This document shows, piece after piece, positions 28,380 to 37,016 of a stretch of DNA of 64,000 nt; within the stretch, counting starts at the first letter, position 1, and each line of letters opens with the position of its first letter. Position numbers and translations under genes: made by a program. The notes under the pieces are model-generated. The model was not told where the DNA came from. It was given only the letters and a program-made list of their open reading frames with translations, and made no database searches. The DNA is from Variovorax sp. J22G73 (GTDB lineage Bacteria; Pseudomonadota; Gammaproteobacteria; Burkholderiales; Burkholderiaceae_C): the NCBI RefSeq assembly GCF_030317035.1, contig NZ_JASZYK010000008.1, forward strand, positions 186,001 to 250,000, written 5' to 3'.

Positions 28380-29288
28380 ATGGTCACCAGTCAACTTCGC
28401 TGCCTCGTCGCGCTCGGCGAGACGCGGCACGTCGGGCGGGCCGCCCAGGCCGTCCAGGTTTCGCAGCTAGAGCTGATGGAGGCCATTCGCGCGCTCGAAG
28501 CCGAATACGGCCGGCCGCTGATCTCGCCCCTCACGACCGGCTCGCGCTTCGAGGGCCTCACGCCCCAGGGCGAACAGGTGCTGGCCTGGGCGCGCAGCTT
28601 TCTGCAAGGCAGCGCCGACCTGCACCGCGAGCTGCAGTCCGCCCGGCAGGAGAACGCCATCGCCCCGCTGCTGGAGCGCCGCTCGGTCTCGCCCAAGCGC
28701 CTGCGGGCGCCGGGGCCCAGCCCCGAGCAGATCGACCTGATCCTGCAGGCCGCGCTGCGCGCGCCCGACCACGGCGGGCTGCACCCTTGGCGCGTGCTGG
28801 AGTTTCGCGATGGCCAGCGCGCCGCCCTGGCCGACCGCTTCGAGGAAGAAAAGCGCCGCCGCGACCCGCTCGCGTCGAGCACCGACCTGCGCCGCGCACG
28901 CGAGCACGCCACGCGCCCGCCGGTGCTGCTGGCCTTCGTGGTGGTGCCGCGCGCCCGCAGCAAGGTGCCGGGGCGCGAGCAATGGCTGGCGGCCGGCGCG
29001 GCGCTGGGCAACCTGCTGAACGCGGCGCACCAGCTCGGCTTCGGCGCGATCATGCTCAGCGGCGAGCGCTGCTTCGACCCGGTGCTGGGTGCCGAGCTGG
29101 GCATCAAGCCCGAAGAGTTCCTCGCAGGCTTCGTGAGCCTGGGCAGCGTGGCCGAGGCGCCGCCGGCACGCAGCCACGCGCTGCCGGGCCAGGTGTGGTC
29201 CGCATGGATACCGCCGGCCTCTTCCACCACCCCCGCCACCCCCGCCGCCGCCGCCCCCGCCCCGCTCGAATTCCCGCAGACCCCCTGA
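28380..29288 (+). CDS. LysR-type helix-turn-helix fused to a nitroreductase
   Basis: The protein has 302 residues in one uninterrupted frame. Residues 1-65 form a LysR-type DNA-binding domain (SQLRCLVALGETRHVGRAAQ, then VSQLELMEAIRALEAEYGRP), with a linker helix to about 92. Instead of the LysR effector domain, residues about 95-275 are a YdjA-like FMN nitroreductase: RRSVSPKRLRAPGPSPEQID, LRAPDHGGLHPWRVLEF, AAGAALGNLLNAAHQLGFGA, and KPEEFLAGFVSLGSVAE. The last 35 residues are alanine/proline rich. This suggests a flavin- or redox-sensing regulator, or a tethered enzyme. The ATG is the natural LysR start. Confidence 0.82.
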   Translation: MVTSQLRCLVALGETRHVGRAAQAVQVSQLELMEAIRALEAEYGRPLISPLTTGSRFEGLTPQGEQVLAWARSFLQGSADLHRELQSARQENAIAPLLERRSVSPKRLRAPGPSPEQIDLILQAALRAPDHGGLHPWRVLEFRDGQRAALADRFEEEKRRRDPLASSTDLRRAREHATRPPVLLAFVVVPRARSKVPGREQWLAAGAALGNLLNAAHQLGFGAIMLSGERCFDPVLGAELGIKPEEFLAGFVSLGSVAEAPPARSHALPGQVWSAWIPPASSTTPATPAAAAPAPLEFPQTP

Positions 29289-29303
29289 ACCTGGACATTG
29301 CCA

Positions 29304-30389
29304 ATGACAACAGCTGAAGCCGGTCGCACCGAGGCCACCGGCGCCAAGTTTTCCCTGTGCTCGATGCAGACCGCGCGGGCCTTCTCCCAGCTCGCGGTGC
29401 GCCGCATCGCCTCGGGCATGCGCCCGGGCATGACGCACGCGCAGGCGCACGAGCTGGCGATGGCCACGCTGCAGAAGCTGGAGATGGAGCGCAACTGGCA
29501 CCCCATCGTCATCCGCTTTGGCGAAGACACGCTGAAGACCTTCCGCGAAATCTCCGACCCCGAGCGCGTCTTGGGCGCGCAGGACATCTTCTTCGTCGAC
29601 ATCGGCCCCGTGTGGGAAGGCCACGAGGGCGATGCCGGCGACACCTTCGTGACCGGCGACGACCCGCAGATGCATGCCTGCGCCGAAGCCGCGCGCGCGC
29701 TCTGGCACGACGTGGCCGCGCGCTGGCGCGCGGACAAGCTCAGCGGCCAGGCGCTGTACGCCTACGCCGCCGAACGCGCCGAGGCCATGGGCTGGCGGCT
29801 CAACCTCGACATCAAGGGCCACCGGGTGTGCGACTTTCCGCATGCCATCTACCAGGCCGGCAAGCTGGGCGACTTCGGCCTGTGCCCGACCACGGGCATC
29901 TGGATCCTGGAGATCCAGATCGCGCATCCCACGCGGCCCTTCGGCGCCTTCTACGAAGACCTGCTGATGGAAGACGACGTGCGCCCCGAAGACGGCGTGG
30001 CGGACGCGGCGGCTTCCGGCGCGGCCACGGAGCAGCTCTTTTCGTACGGCACGCTGCAGCTCCCTTCGGTGCAGCTCGCCACTTTCGGGCGCAGGCTGGC
30101 CGGCCACGCCGACCGCCTGCCCGGCTACCGGCTCGCGCAGCTCGCCATCCAGGACGCCGAGGTGGTCGCGACCAGCGGCAAGACGCACCACCCGATCGTC
30201 GCGCCGGCTGCGGACGCCAGTGAAGGCGTCGACGGCGCGGTCTTTGCCCTTACCCCTGCCGAGCTGGCGCATGCCGATGCCTACGAGGTGGCCGACTACC
30301 GCCGCGAGCGGGTCACGCTGGCCTCGGGGCTGCAAGCCTGGGCCTACGGCGATGCGCGCCCCGCGCCGTCGGGCACAACCAAAGATTGA
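29304..30389 (+). CDS. M24 metallopeptidase fused to gamma-glutamylcyclotransferase-like domain
   Basis: The product has 361 residues in one frame. Residues 1-225 are a pita-bread M24 domain of the aminopeptidase P/creatinase type with all five ligands in order: aspartates in FFVDIGPVWEGHEGDAGD, histidine in GHRVCDFPH, glutamates in WILEIQIAHP and FYEDLL. Residues about 240-350 are a GGCT-like fold: QLFSYGTLQLPSVQLATFGR and the catalytic-glutamate segment DAYEVADYRRERVTL. Such enzymes turn gamma-glutamyl amines into 5-oxoproline. The join is a 15-residue alanine-rich linker. The ATG used follows a TTG two codons earlier. It begins 15 bases after the nitroreductase fusion and may be in one operon with it. 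Confidence 0.82.
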   Translation: MTTAEAGRTEATGAKFSLCSMQTARAFSQLAVRRIASGMRPGMTHAQAHELAMATLQKLEMERNWHPIVIRFGEDTLKTFREISDPERVLGAQDIFFVDIGPVWEGHEGDAGDTFVTGDDPQMHACAEAARALWHDVAARWRADKLSGQALYAYAAERAEAMGWRLNLDIKGHRVCDFPHAIYQAGKLGDFGLCPTTGIWILEIQIAHPTRPFGAFYEDLLMEDDVRPEDGVADAAASGAATEQLFSYGTLQLPSVQLATFGRRLAGHADRLPGYRLAQLAIQDAEVVATSGKTHHPIVAPAADASEGVDGAVFALTPAELAHADAYEVADYRRERVTLASGLQAWAYGDARPAPSGTTKD

Positions 30390-30397
30390 CTTGCCCC

Positions 30398-30451
30398 GGG
30401 GTGCCGCAGGCGCGAGACTTTGAGCCTGGCTTCAGCCAGGTTTCGCACCCC
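30398..30451 (+). promoter_or_regulatory. Nested stem-loop just before the methyltransferase start
   Basis: An inner perfect stem CCTGGC-TTCA-GCCAGG (30425-30440) followed by TTT sits inside an outer 7-bp pair GGGGTGC (30398-30404) / GCACCCC (30445-30451), ending four bases before the ATG at 30456. It may terminate the upstream transcript or block initiation. No Shine-Dalgarno sequence is seen in between. Confidence 0.4.
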
Positions 30452-30455
30452 TTAA

Positions 30456-31298
30456 ATGACCCTTCCCAAACCTGCGCAGGGCCTGTCGGCCGTACCTTCC
30501 ACCTTGCGGATCCCGCTGGCCGCGCGCGCATCGGGCGACCGCATGTTTCCCCAGGTCGCGGTGCGCGATGCCTACGCGGCGGGCATCCTGGAGCAGATTC
30601 GCGACGACGGCCAGGCGCTGCCCGAAGACCGGTCGACCATCTACAGCATCCTCTCGCGCACGCGCCGGCTGCGCAGCCTGGCGCAGGAGTTTCTAGAGCG
30701 CCACCCGGGTGGCCGCGTGGTCAACATGGGTTGCGGCCTGAGCCATTACTTCCAGTGGCTGGACGACGACAGGTGCCGCATGACCGACGCCGACCTGCCC
30801 GAGGTGCTCGAACTGCGCCGCCAGCTCATCCCCGAGATCAACCCACGCCACGACCTGCGCGAACTCGACCTGACCGCGCCCGACTGGTGGGAGCAGCTGA
30901 AGCTGCCGGCCACCCGCGACGACGCGCCCGTGTTCCTCTTCACCGAAGGCGTGCTGATGTACCTCACGCCCGAGCAGGTGCGCGCCGTGTTCGCCACCTT
31001 CGGCGAGCGCGCGCCCGCGGGCTCGGTGCTGGCCTTCGATGCCATGTGCTGGCTGGGCGTCGGCCGCGCGAAGCAGCACCCGTCCGTGCGCACCACGGGC
31101 GCTGAATTCCAGTGGGGCATCCGGCGCGCCGCCGAACTGACGCAGCCGCACCCGCGCCTGCGGCTGGACAGCAGCTACCGCGTGCTGCAGGGCATCGGGC
31201 CGGCCTACACGCTGTTCGCGCCGCTGGTCCTGCTGGTGCTGGGGGTGTCGCTGTATGCGGTGTACGCGCTGCGGGCGGCGGATGAAGGCGATGCATAG
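30456..31298 (+). CDS. SAM-dependent methyltransferase, LCMT/PPM family, with C-terminal membrane helix
   Basis: The protein has 280 residues. After an N-terminal STLRIPLAARASGDRMFPQV typical of leucine-carboxyl-methyltransferase-like proteins it shows the SAM motif GGRVVNMGCGLSHYFQWLD, an acidic second strand RMTDADLPEVLELRR, and FLFTEGVLMYLTPEQVRAVF. An unusual addition is a final transmembrane helix (FAPLVLLVLGVSLYAVYALR) that would tether it to the membrane. The substrate is not known. The conserved N-terminus supports this ATG despite a poor ribosome-binding site and an occluding hairpin. Confidence 0.8.
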   Translation: MTLPKPAQGLSAVPSTLRIPLAARASGDRMFPQVAVRDAYAAGILEQIRDDGQALPEDRSTIYSILSRTRRLRSLAQEFLERHPGGRVVNMGCGLSHYFQWLDDDRCRMTDADLPEVLELRRQLIPEINPRHDLRELDLTAPDWWEQLKLPATRDDAPVFLFTEGVLMYLTPEQVRAVFATFGERAPAGSVLAFDAMCWLGVGRAKQHPSVRTTGAEFQWGIRRAAELTQPHPRLRLDSSYRVLQGIGPAYTLFAPLVLLVLGVSLYAVYALRAADEGDA

Positions 31299-31583
31299 CT
31301 GATCGACAGGCGATACATAAACGCACAATTTCCCGCCAAGTCGGCACATTGGCGGCTTTGTCCGGCCCGGGGTGCGCGGAATGGCTGACGCCGCCGGGGC
31401 GCGGCGCAGGCGAAGCTGCTCGCTGTTCCCGATGGTGGAAAGTCCCTGCGGCCTTGGGCTGCATTAGGATCGTTCCGGACCGTTTTGAAGCCTGCACGGC
31501 AGGCGGACCGCATCGTTCCCGCCCTCTTTCCGCCTCTTTCCTTTTTCCCCAGACTCGCAAGATTCGCAACCCTCAAGAACCAC
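31299..31583. other. Intergenic stretch with no gene
   Basis: About 285 bases between the methyltransferase and OpgD. No open frame with good codon use, no tRNA-like fold and no clear terminator were seen. It presumably holds the opgD promoter; a pyrimidine-rich tract lies just before the gene. Confidence 0.5.
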
Positions 31584-33182
31584 ATGCTTGATCGCCGATC
31601 CTTCCTTGCCGCCGGTGGCGCCGCCGCCGCCCTCGCCGCCCTCGGCCTGCCCGCGGAGGCGCTGGCCGCCAACGGCCTGCAGCTGAGCCAGCCCACGCCC
31701 TTCTCCTTCGACGCGCTGCTCGCGCAGGCCAAGGCGCTGGCCGCCAAGCCCTACGTCGCGGCCGTGCCGCTGGCCCCCGAAGTGCTCGAACGCATCGACT
31801 ACGACGCGCACGGCAAGATCAAGTTCGACCCCGCCAACGCGCTCTTCCGCGACGGCCCCGGTGCGTTCCCCGTCACCTTCTTTCACCTGGGCCGCTTCTT
31901 CCAGACGCCCGTGCGCATGCACGTGCTGGAAAACGCCGACGGCGATGCCTTCTCGCGCGAGGTGCTCTACAACGCCTCGTACTTCTCGATGCCGCCCGAC
32001 AGCCCCGCGCGCGCGCTGCCGCCCGGCGCCGGCTTCGCGGGTTTCCGCCTGCAAGAGAGCCGCCTGGGCGACCAGGGCAAGCTCGACTGGCAGAAGAACG
32101 ACTGGGTCGCCTTCCTGGGGGCCTCGTACTTCCGCGCCATCGGCGAGCTCTACCAGTACGGCCTGTCGGCGCGCGGCGTCGCGCTCGACGTGGCGGTGCC
32201 CGACAAGGCCGAGGAATTCCCGACCTTCACCCGCTTCTACTTCGAGACGCCGGCGGCCAACAACACCACCTCGATGACCGTCTACGCCCTGCTCGAAGGG
32301 CCGAGCGTGACGGGCGTGTTCAAGTTCGTCATGCAGCGCAACAAGGCCGTCATCATGGACATCGACGCGCGCATGTTCCTGCGGCGCGACGTGTCGCGCC
32401 TGGGCCTGGTGCCGCTCACGTCGATGTACTGGTACTCGGAAACCATCAAGCCCACCGCCATCGACTGGCGTCCCGAGGTGCACGACTCCGACGGGCTCGC
32501 CATCTGGAACGGCGCGGGCGAGCGCATCTGGCGCCCGCTGAACAACCCGACGCAAACGCGCGCCTCGGCCTTCGCCGACACCAGGCCGCGCGGCTTCGGC
32601 CTGCTGCAGCGCGACCGCGCATTCGACCACTACCAGGACGGCGTCAACTACGAGAAGCGTCCCAGCCTGTGGATCGAACCGCTGGGCGACTGGGGCGAGG
32701 GCTCGGTGCAGCTCATCGAGATTCCGACCGACGACGAGATCCACGACAACATCGTCGCCTTCTGGGTGCCGAAGGCGGACGCCAAGGCGGGCTCGAGCTA
32801 CAGCCTGCAGTACCGCCTGCACTGGACCGACCAGGAGCCCTTTCCGTCACCGCTCGCGCGCTGCGTGGCCACGCGCATCGGCCGCGGTGGCCAGCCGGGG
32901 CAGCCACGGCCGCAGGGCGTGCGCAAGTTCATGGTCGAGTTCATCGGCCAGCCGCTGCAGTCCGTGCCTTTCGGCGTGAAGCCCGAGGTGGTGCTGACGG
33001 CGGCGCGCGGAAAGTTCTCGTACGTCTTCGCGGAGGCCGTGCCGAACGGCGTGCCGGGCCACTGGCGCGCGCAGTTCGACTTCACGCCCGAGGGCAATGA
33101 GCCGATCGACATGCGGCTGTATCTGAAGAACGGGGACCAGACGTTGACGGAGACGTGGCTGTACCAATACCAGCCAGGCTGA
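31584..33182 (+). CDS. opgD: Glucan biosynthesis protein D
   Basis: Periplasmic protein for making osmoregulated periplasmic glucans, 532 residues. It starts MLDRRSFLAAGGAAAALAAL, a twin-arginine signal with DRRSF, as expected for OpgD rather than the Sec-exported OpgG. The MdoG-type domain follows: LNNPTQTRASAFADTRPRGF is the strongest family signature near residue 310, then FGLLQRDRAFDHYQDGVNYE. Recent family knowledge places glucan-cleaving activity in this fold. No opgH glucosyltransferase is adjacent, so the partner must be elsewhere. The ATG is chosen because it begins the Tat signal. Confidence 0.9.
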   Translation: MLDRRSFLAAGGAAAALAALGLPAEALAANGLQLSQPTPFSFDALLAQAKALAAKPYVAAVPLAPEVLERIDYDAHGKIKFDPANALFRDGPGAFPVTFFHLGRFFQTPVRMHVLENADGDAFSREVLYNASYFSMPPDSPARALPPGAGFAGFRLQESRLGDQGKLDWQKNDWVAFLGASYFRAIGELYQYGLSARGVALDVAVPDKAEEFPTFTRFYFETPAANNTTSMTVYALLEGPSVTGVFKFVMQRNKAVIMDIDARMFLRRDVSRLGLVPLTSMYWYSETIKPTAIDWRPEVHDSDGLAIWNGAGERIWRPLNNPTQTRASAFADTRPRGFGLLQRDRAFDHYQDGVNYEKRPSLWIEPLGDWGEGSVQLIEIPTDDEIHDNIVAFWVPKADAKAGSSYSLQYRLHWTDQEPFPSPLARCVATRIGRGGQPGQPRPQGVRKFMVEFIGQPLQSVPFGVKPEVVLTAARGKFSYVFAEAVPNGVPGHWRAQFDFTPEGNEPIDMRLYLKNGDQTLTETWLYQYQPG

Positions 33183-33189
33183 AAGCGCT

Positions 33190-34107
33190 TCAGCGCCTGC
33201 CCGTCTTGTTGTAAGGCGCAAAAAGCGCCACCGCCCAATCGACGAACACACGCAGCTTCGCGCTCAGGTGCCGGTTCGTCGGGTACACCACATGCAGCGG
33301 GTACGGCTCGGGCGCCCAGCTCTGCAGCACCTCGACCAATGCGCCGCTGGCGAGGTAGGGCGCGGCCATCACATCGAAGGTCTGCGCCACGCCCATGCCG
33401 GTGAGCATCGCGCTCAGGTGCGCGGTGCTCTCGTTCACGCTCATCACCGTGTGGCCGTGGATTTCAACGCGCTCCTCGCCCCGCCCGTAGCGCAACGGGA
33501 TCGGCCGGTTGCTCAACGACGAGAAGTAGCCCAGCACCCGGTGCGTGCCGTTGCCCAGTTCGGCAGGCGTCTTCGGCACGCCATGGCGCTTCAGGTACTC
33601 GGGCGTGGCGCAGGTCACGAAGGGCAAGGTCGCGATGCGGCGCGCCACCAGCGACTGGTCGTTCAGCTCGCCGGCGCGAATCACGCAATCGACCGCGTCG
33701 CCGATCAGGTTCACCGGCCGGTCGCTCACGCCGATCTCGAGTTCGATCTCGGGGTAGCGCGCATGAAAGGCCGGCAGCTGCGGAATCAGGATCATGTTGG
33801 CCAGCGACGAGCCGACGTCCACCCGCAGCCGCCCGCGCGGGTTGGCTTGCGCGTTGCTCAGGTTCGACTCGATGTCTTCCAGCTCGGCCAGCACGCGCGC
33901 GGTGCGTTCGTAGTAGGCCGCGCCTTCGGGCGTGACGGTCACGCGCCGCGTGGTGCGCTGCAGCAGCTTCACGCGCAGGCGTGTCTCCAGCTGCTGCACC
34001 AGCTTCGTCACGGTGGGCTTGGGCATTTGCAGCGAGTCGGCGGCGCGGGTGAAGGTGCCGGCCTCGACCACGCGGGCAAACACGCGCATGGCGGTGATCT
34101 GGTCCAT
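33190..34107 (-). CDS. LysR family transcriptional regulator
   Basis: The protein has 305 residues. The helix-turn-helix is at 1-60 (MRVFARVVEAGTFTRAADSL and PKPTVTKLVQQLETRLRVKL), with the effector domain after it, including SDRPVNLIGDAVDCVIRAGE and TFDVMAAPYLASGALVEVL. It belongs to the subgroup that often controls neighbouring SDR genes. It diverges from the SDR at 34232, with a TTATT-N11-AATAA box between, and ends 7 bases from opgD, tail to tail. Confidence 0.87.
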   Translation of the reverse strand: MDQITAMRVFARVVEAGTFTRAADSLQMPKPTVTKLVQQLETRLRVKLLQRTTRRVTVTPEGAAYYERTARVLAELEDIESNLSNAQANPRGRLRVDVGSSLANMILIPQLPAFHARYPEIELEIGVSDRPVNLIGDAVDCVIRAGELNDQSLVARRIATLPFVTCATPEYLKRHGVPKTPAELGNGTHRVLGYFSSLSNRPIPLRYGRGEERVEIHGHTVMSVNESTAHLSAMLTGMGVAQTFDVMAAPYLASGALVEVLQSWAPEPYPLHVVYPTNRHLSAKLRVFVDWAVALFAPYNKTGRR

Positions 34108-34114
34108 GGCCGGA

Positions 34115-34135
34115 TTATTGGTGAATCGTGAATAA
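34115..34135. promoter_or_regulatory. LysR box TTATT-N11-AATAA
   Basis: A perfect 5-bp dyad with the canonical T-N11-A spacing lies 8 bases before the LysR start and about 100 before the divergent SDR gene. The position and spacing fit the recognition site of the LysR protein at 33190-34107. Confidence 0.55.
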
Positions 34136-34231
34136 ACAAGTTCCGCCCGGCCTCTTGGTGCGGCAGGGGGTCGCGCCCAAACTCCCCTCCATCGACAACG
34201 CTGCATCGCAGCATCCACCAAGGAAGAAATC

Positions 34232-34984
34232 ATGACCCTCAAGCTCGACGACAAGATCGCCCTCGTCACCGGCGGCACCAGCGGCATCGGCCTGGCCACC
34301 GCGCAACGCTTCGTGGACGAAGGCGCGCACGTGTTCATCACCGGGCGCCGCCAAGCCGAGCTCGACGCGGCCGTGAAGGCCATCGGCCGCAACGTGACGG
34401 GCGTGCTGGGCGACGTGTCGAAGCTCGAAGACCTCGACCGGCTCTACGCCACCATCCAGCAACAAAAGGGGCGCCTCGACGTGCTGTTCGCCAACGCGGG
34501 CGGCGGCAGCCTGCTGCCACTGGGGCAGATCACCGAGGAGCACTTCGACAAGATCTTCAACACCAACGTGCGCGGCCTGCTCTTCACCGTGCAGAAGGCG
34601 TTGCCGCTGATGCCCAAGGGCGCATCGATCGTGCTCAACGCGTCCATCACCAGCATCAAGGGCAACCCGGCCTTCAGCGTCTACAGCGCCACCAAGGCGG
34701 CGGTGCGCAGCTTTGCGCGCAGCTGGACGGTCGACCTGAAAGATGCCGGCATCCGCGTCAACGCGGTCAGCCCCGGCGTGGTGCCGACGCCTGCCTACGA
34801 GCTGCTGGGCCTGACGCCGGAACAGGTGAAGGGCTTCATCGACGGGCAGGCGCAGAACATTCCGCTGGGCCGTGTCGGCACGCCCGATGAAATCGCCAAG
34901 GCCGTGGTGTTCCTGGCCTCGGACGACAGCAGCTTCGTCAACGGAGTGGAGCTCTTCGTCGACGGCGGCATGGCCCAGATCTGA
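34232..34984 (+). CDS. Short-chain dehydrogenase
   Basis: The protein has 250 residues, a classical SDR: IALVTGGTSGIGLATAQRFV, FANAGGGS in the NNAG position, catalytic serine in NASITSIKG, YSATKAAVRSFARS with YxxxK, and the final FLASDDSSFVNGVELFVDGG. The missing first N of NNAG (ANAGG) is a common variant. AAGGAAG precedes the ATG. Divergent LysR regulation is likely. It ends 3 bases from the FKBP gene on the other strand. Confidence 0.88.
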   Translation: MTLKLDDKIALVTGGTSGIGLATAQRFVDEGAHVFITGRRQAELDAAVKAIGRNVTGVLGDVSKLEDLDRLYATIQQQKGRLDVLFANAGGGSLLPLGQITEEHFDKIFNTNVRGLLFTVQKALPLMPKGASIVLNASITSIKGNPAFSVYSATKAAVRSFARSWTVDLKDAGIRVNAVSPGVVPTPAYELLGLTPEQVKGFIDGQAQNIPLGRVGTPDEIAKAVVFLASDDSSFVNGVELFVDGGMAQI

Positions 34985-34987
34985 CGC

Positions 34988-35398
34988 TCAGCGCTTGGCG
35001 ACCGAGACCAGTTCCACTTCGAAGTTCAGCGTGGCGTTCGGCGGAATCACGCCGCCCGCGCCCCGCGCGCCGTAGGCGATCGATGGCGGGCAGGTCAGCT
35101 TGGCCTTGCCGCCGGGCTTCATCTTCTGCACGCCTTCGGTCCAGCACGGGATCACGCCGTTGAGCGGGAACTCGGTCGGTTCGCCGCGCTTGTAGGAGCT
35201 GTCGAATTCCTTGCCGGTGTCGGGGAAGGTGCCGCGGTAGTGCACCTTGACCACGTCGGTGGCCAGCGGCGAAGTGCCGGTGCCTTCCTTCAGCGACTGG
35301 TAGATCAGGCCGCTGGGCGTGGTCACCGGGGCAGACTGCGCGAAGGCAGCGGGAACAGCAAGAACGGACACGAGCGCGGCACAGAAAAAAGACTTCAC
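34988..35398 (-). CDS. Exported FKBP-type peptidyl-prolyl isomerase, GTG start
   Basis: The product has 136 residues. The start is GTG, giving MKSFFCAALVSVLAVPAAFA as signal peptide, with AGGT upstream. The mature part is one FKBP domain: VKVHYRGTFPDTGKEFDSSY, PLNGVIPCWTEGVQKMKPGG, and YGARGAGGVIPPNATLNFEV, all active-site regions present. It probably folds periplasmic proteins. It faces away from the ethanolamine genes and is not obviously related to them. Confidence 0.88.
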   Translation of the reverse strand: MKSFFCAALVSVLAVPAAFAQSAPVTTPSGLIYQSLKEGTGTSPLATDVVKVHYRGTFPDTGKEFDSSYKRGEPTEFPLNGVIPCWTEGVQKMKPGGKAKLTCPPSIAYGARGAGGVIPPNATLNFEVELVSVAKR

Positions 35399-35505
35399 GA
35401 AACACCTCGAAGGTTGAGAGGTCCCGATTATGGCCAGCGCCCGTGAAGGGCCTGTAAGGGGATATGCGGGGCGCACGCGGGGCTTTGGACACGCGTTTTT
35501 CTCGG

Positions 35506-35521
35506 TGGAACAGCCCTTGCT
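35506..35521 (+). promoter_or_regulatory. Sigma-54 (-24/-12) promoter of the ethanolamine operon
   Basis: TGGAACAGCCCTTGCT has GG and GC separated by exactly 10 bases and differs from TGGCACG-N4-TTGCT at two positions. It lies 46 bases before the permease ATG and in the right orientation, so transcription would begin near 35532. The same element type stands before the aldehyde dehydrogenase at 26085. I saw no clear copy of the TGCGACA core upstream of it. Confidence 0.7.
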
Positions 35522-35566
35522 TTGCTGAATGTGCACTGTCACCATTCACGAAGAGAGGAAAGCCCC

Positions 35567-37000
35567 ATGCATTCCACAGAAGCCACGCAGGCCGCCACGT
35601 CGACGGGGGCCGCGCATGCGGGCACGGGCCACCTGAAGAAGGTGCTCGGCCCGTTCCAGCTCTGGGGCATCGCCGTGGGCCTTGTCATCTCGGGTGAGTA
35701 CTTTGGTTGGAGCTACGGCTGGAACACCGCCGGCACGCTCGGCTTCCTGGTCGCCACGGTGCTGGTGGCCACCATGTACACCACCTTCATCTTCAGCTTC
35801 ACCGAACTGTCGACCGCCATCCCGCACGCGGGCGGCCCCTTCGCGTATGCGCGGCGCGCCTTCGGGCCCCACGGCGGTTTCGTCGCGGGCTTTGCCACGC
35901 TGGTCGAATTCGTGTTCGCGCCGCCGGCCATCGCGCTGGCCATCGGCGCCTACCTCAACGTGCAGTTCCCGGGCATCAACCCGAAGTGGTTCGCGCTCGG
36001 CGCGTACGTGATCTTCATCGGTTTGAACTGGATCGGCGTGGGCATTGCCGCGGCCTTCGAGCTGTTCGTCACGGTGCTGGCCATCGTGGAGCTGCTAGTG
36101 TTCATGGGCGTGGTCACGCCGGGCTGGACGCTGGCCAACTTCACCGCCAACGGCTGGGCCGGCGGCAGCGTGCTGAACGGCGCGGCCGTCTCGGGCATCT
36201 TCGCGTCGATACCGTTCGCCATCTGGTTCTTCCTGGCCATCGAGGGCGCGGCCATGGCCGCCGAAGAGGCGCGCGAGCCGCACCGCACCATACCCATCGC
36301 GTACACCACGGGCATCGTCACGCTGGTGGTGCTGGCCTTCGGCGTGATGATCTTCGCGGGCGGCGTGGGCGACTGGCGCAAGCTCGCCAACATCAACGAC
36401 CCGCTTCCCCAGGCCATGAAAGCGGTGGTGGGCGAAAACAGCGGCTGGCTGCACATGCTGGTGTGGATCGGCCTGTTCGGGCTGATTGCGTCGTTCCACG
36501 GAATCATCATGGGCTACTCGCGCCAGATCTTCGCGCTGGCGCGCGCGGGCTACCTGCCGCGCTGGTTCGCGGGGCTGAGCCCGCGCTTCGACACGCCGCA
36601 CCGCGCGCTGCTGGCCGGCGGCGTGGTGGGCGTCGTCGCCATCTTCAGCGACGAGTGGGTGCAGTTCGGCGGGCAGACGCTCACGGCCAACATCGTGACC
36701 ATGGCGGTGCTGGGCGCCATCGTCATGTACCTCGTCTCGATGGCCGCGCTGTTCAAGCTGCGCCGCAGCGAGCCGAACCTGCTGCGCACCTACCGCGCGC
36801 CCTTCTACCCCGTGTTCCCGGCCATTGCACTCGGCCTGGGCGTGGTGTGCCTGGGCGCGATGGTGTGGTTCAACTTCATGCTCACCGTGCTGTTCGCGGT
36901 GCTGATGGCCGCGGCCTACGGCTACTTCCTGATGACCTCGGCGCAGCGCAAGGCCGCCGCGCCCGACGACATGCTGTCGTCGTCGCCCACCAACGCGTGA
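35567..37000 (+). CDS. eat: Ethanolamine permease (APC family)
   Basis: The protein has 477 residues and about 12 membrane helices. The N-terminus KKVLGPFQLWGIAVGLVISG and the next EYFGWSYGWNTAGTLGFLVA are the signature of bacterial ethanolamine permeases within the amino acid/polyamine/organocation family; FLAIEGAAMAAEEAREPHRT is the conserved loop of helix 6. GAGAGGA precedes the ATG. It leads the operon with eutB and eutC and brings in their substrate. A -24/-12 promoter precedes it. Confidence 0.92.
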   Translation: MHSTEATQAATSTGAAHAGTGHLKKVLGPFQLWGIAVGLVISGEYFGWSYGWNTAGTLGFLVATVLVATMYTTFIFSFTELSTAIPHAGGPFAYARRAFGPHGGFVAGFATLVEFVFAPPAIALAIGAYLNVQFPGINPKWFALGAYVIFIGLNWIGVGIAAAFELFVTVLAIVELLVFMGVVTPGWTLANFTANGWAGGSVLNGAAVSGIFASIPFAIWFFLAIEGAAMAAEEAREPHRTIPIAYTTGIVTLVVLAFGVMIFAGGVGDWRKLANINDPLPQAMKAVVGENSGWLHMLVWIGLFGLIASFHGIIMGYSRQIFALARAGYLPRWFAGLSPRFDTPHRALLAGGVVGVVAIFSDEWVQFGGQTLTANIVTMAVLGAIVMYLVSMAALFKLRRSEPNLLRTYRAPFYPVFPAIALGLGVVCLGAMVWFNFMLTVLFAVLMAAAYGYFLMTSAQRKAAAPDDMLSSSPTNA

Positions 37001-37016
37001 CCACCCCCGAAGAAAG

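Noticed and set aside
31584..33182. A complete opgGH-type operon
   Set aside because: Only the OpgD-like protein is present. No glucosyltransferase lies on either side.
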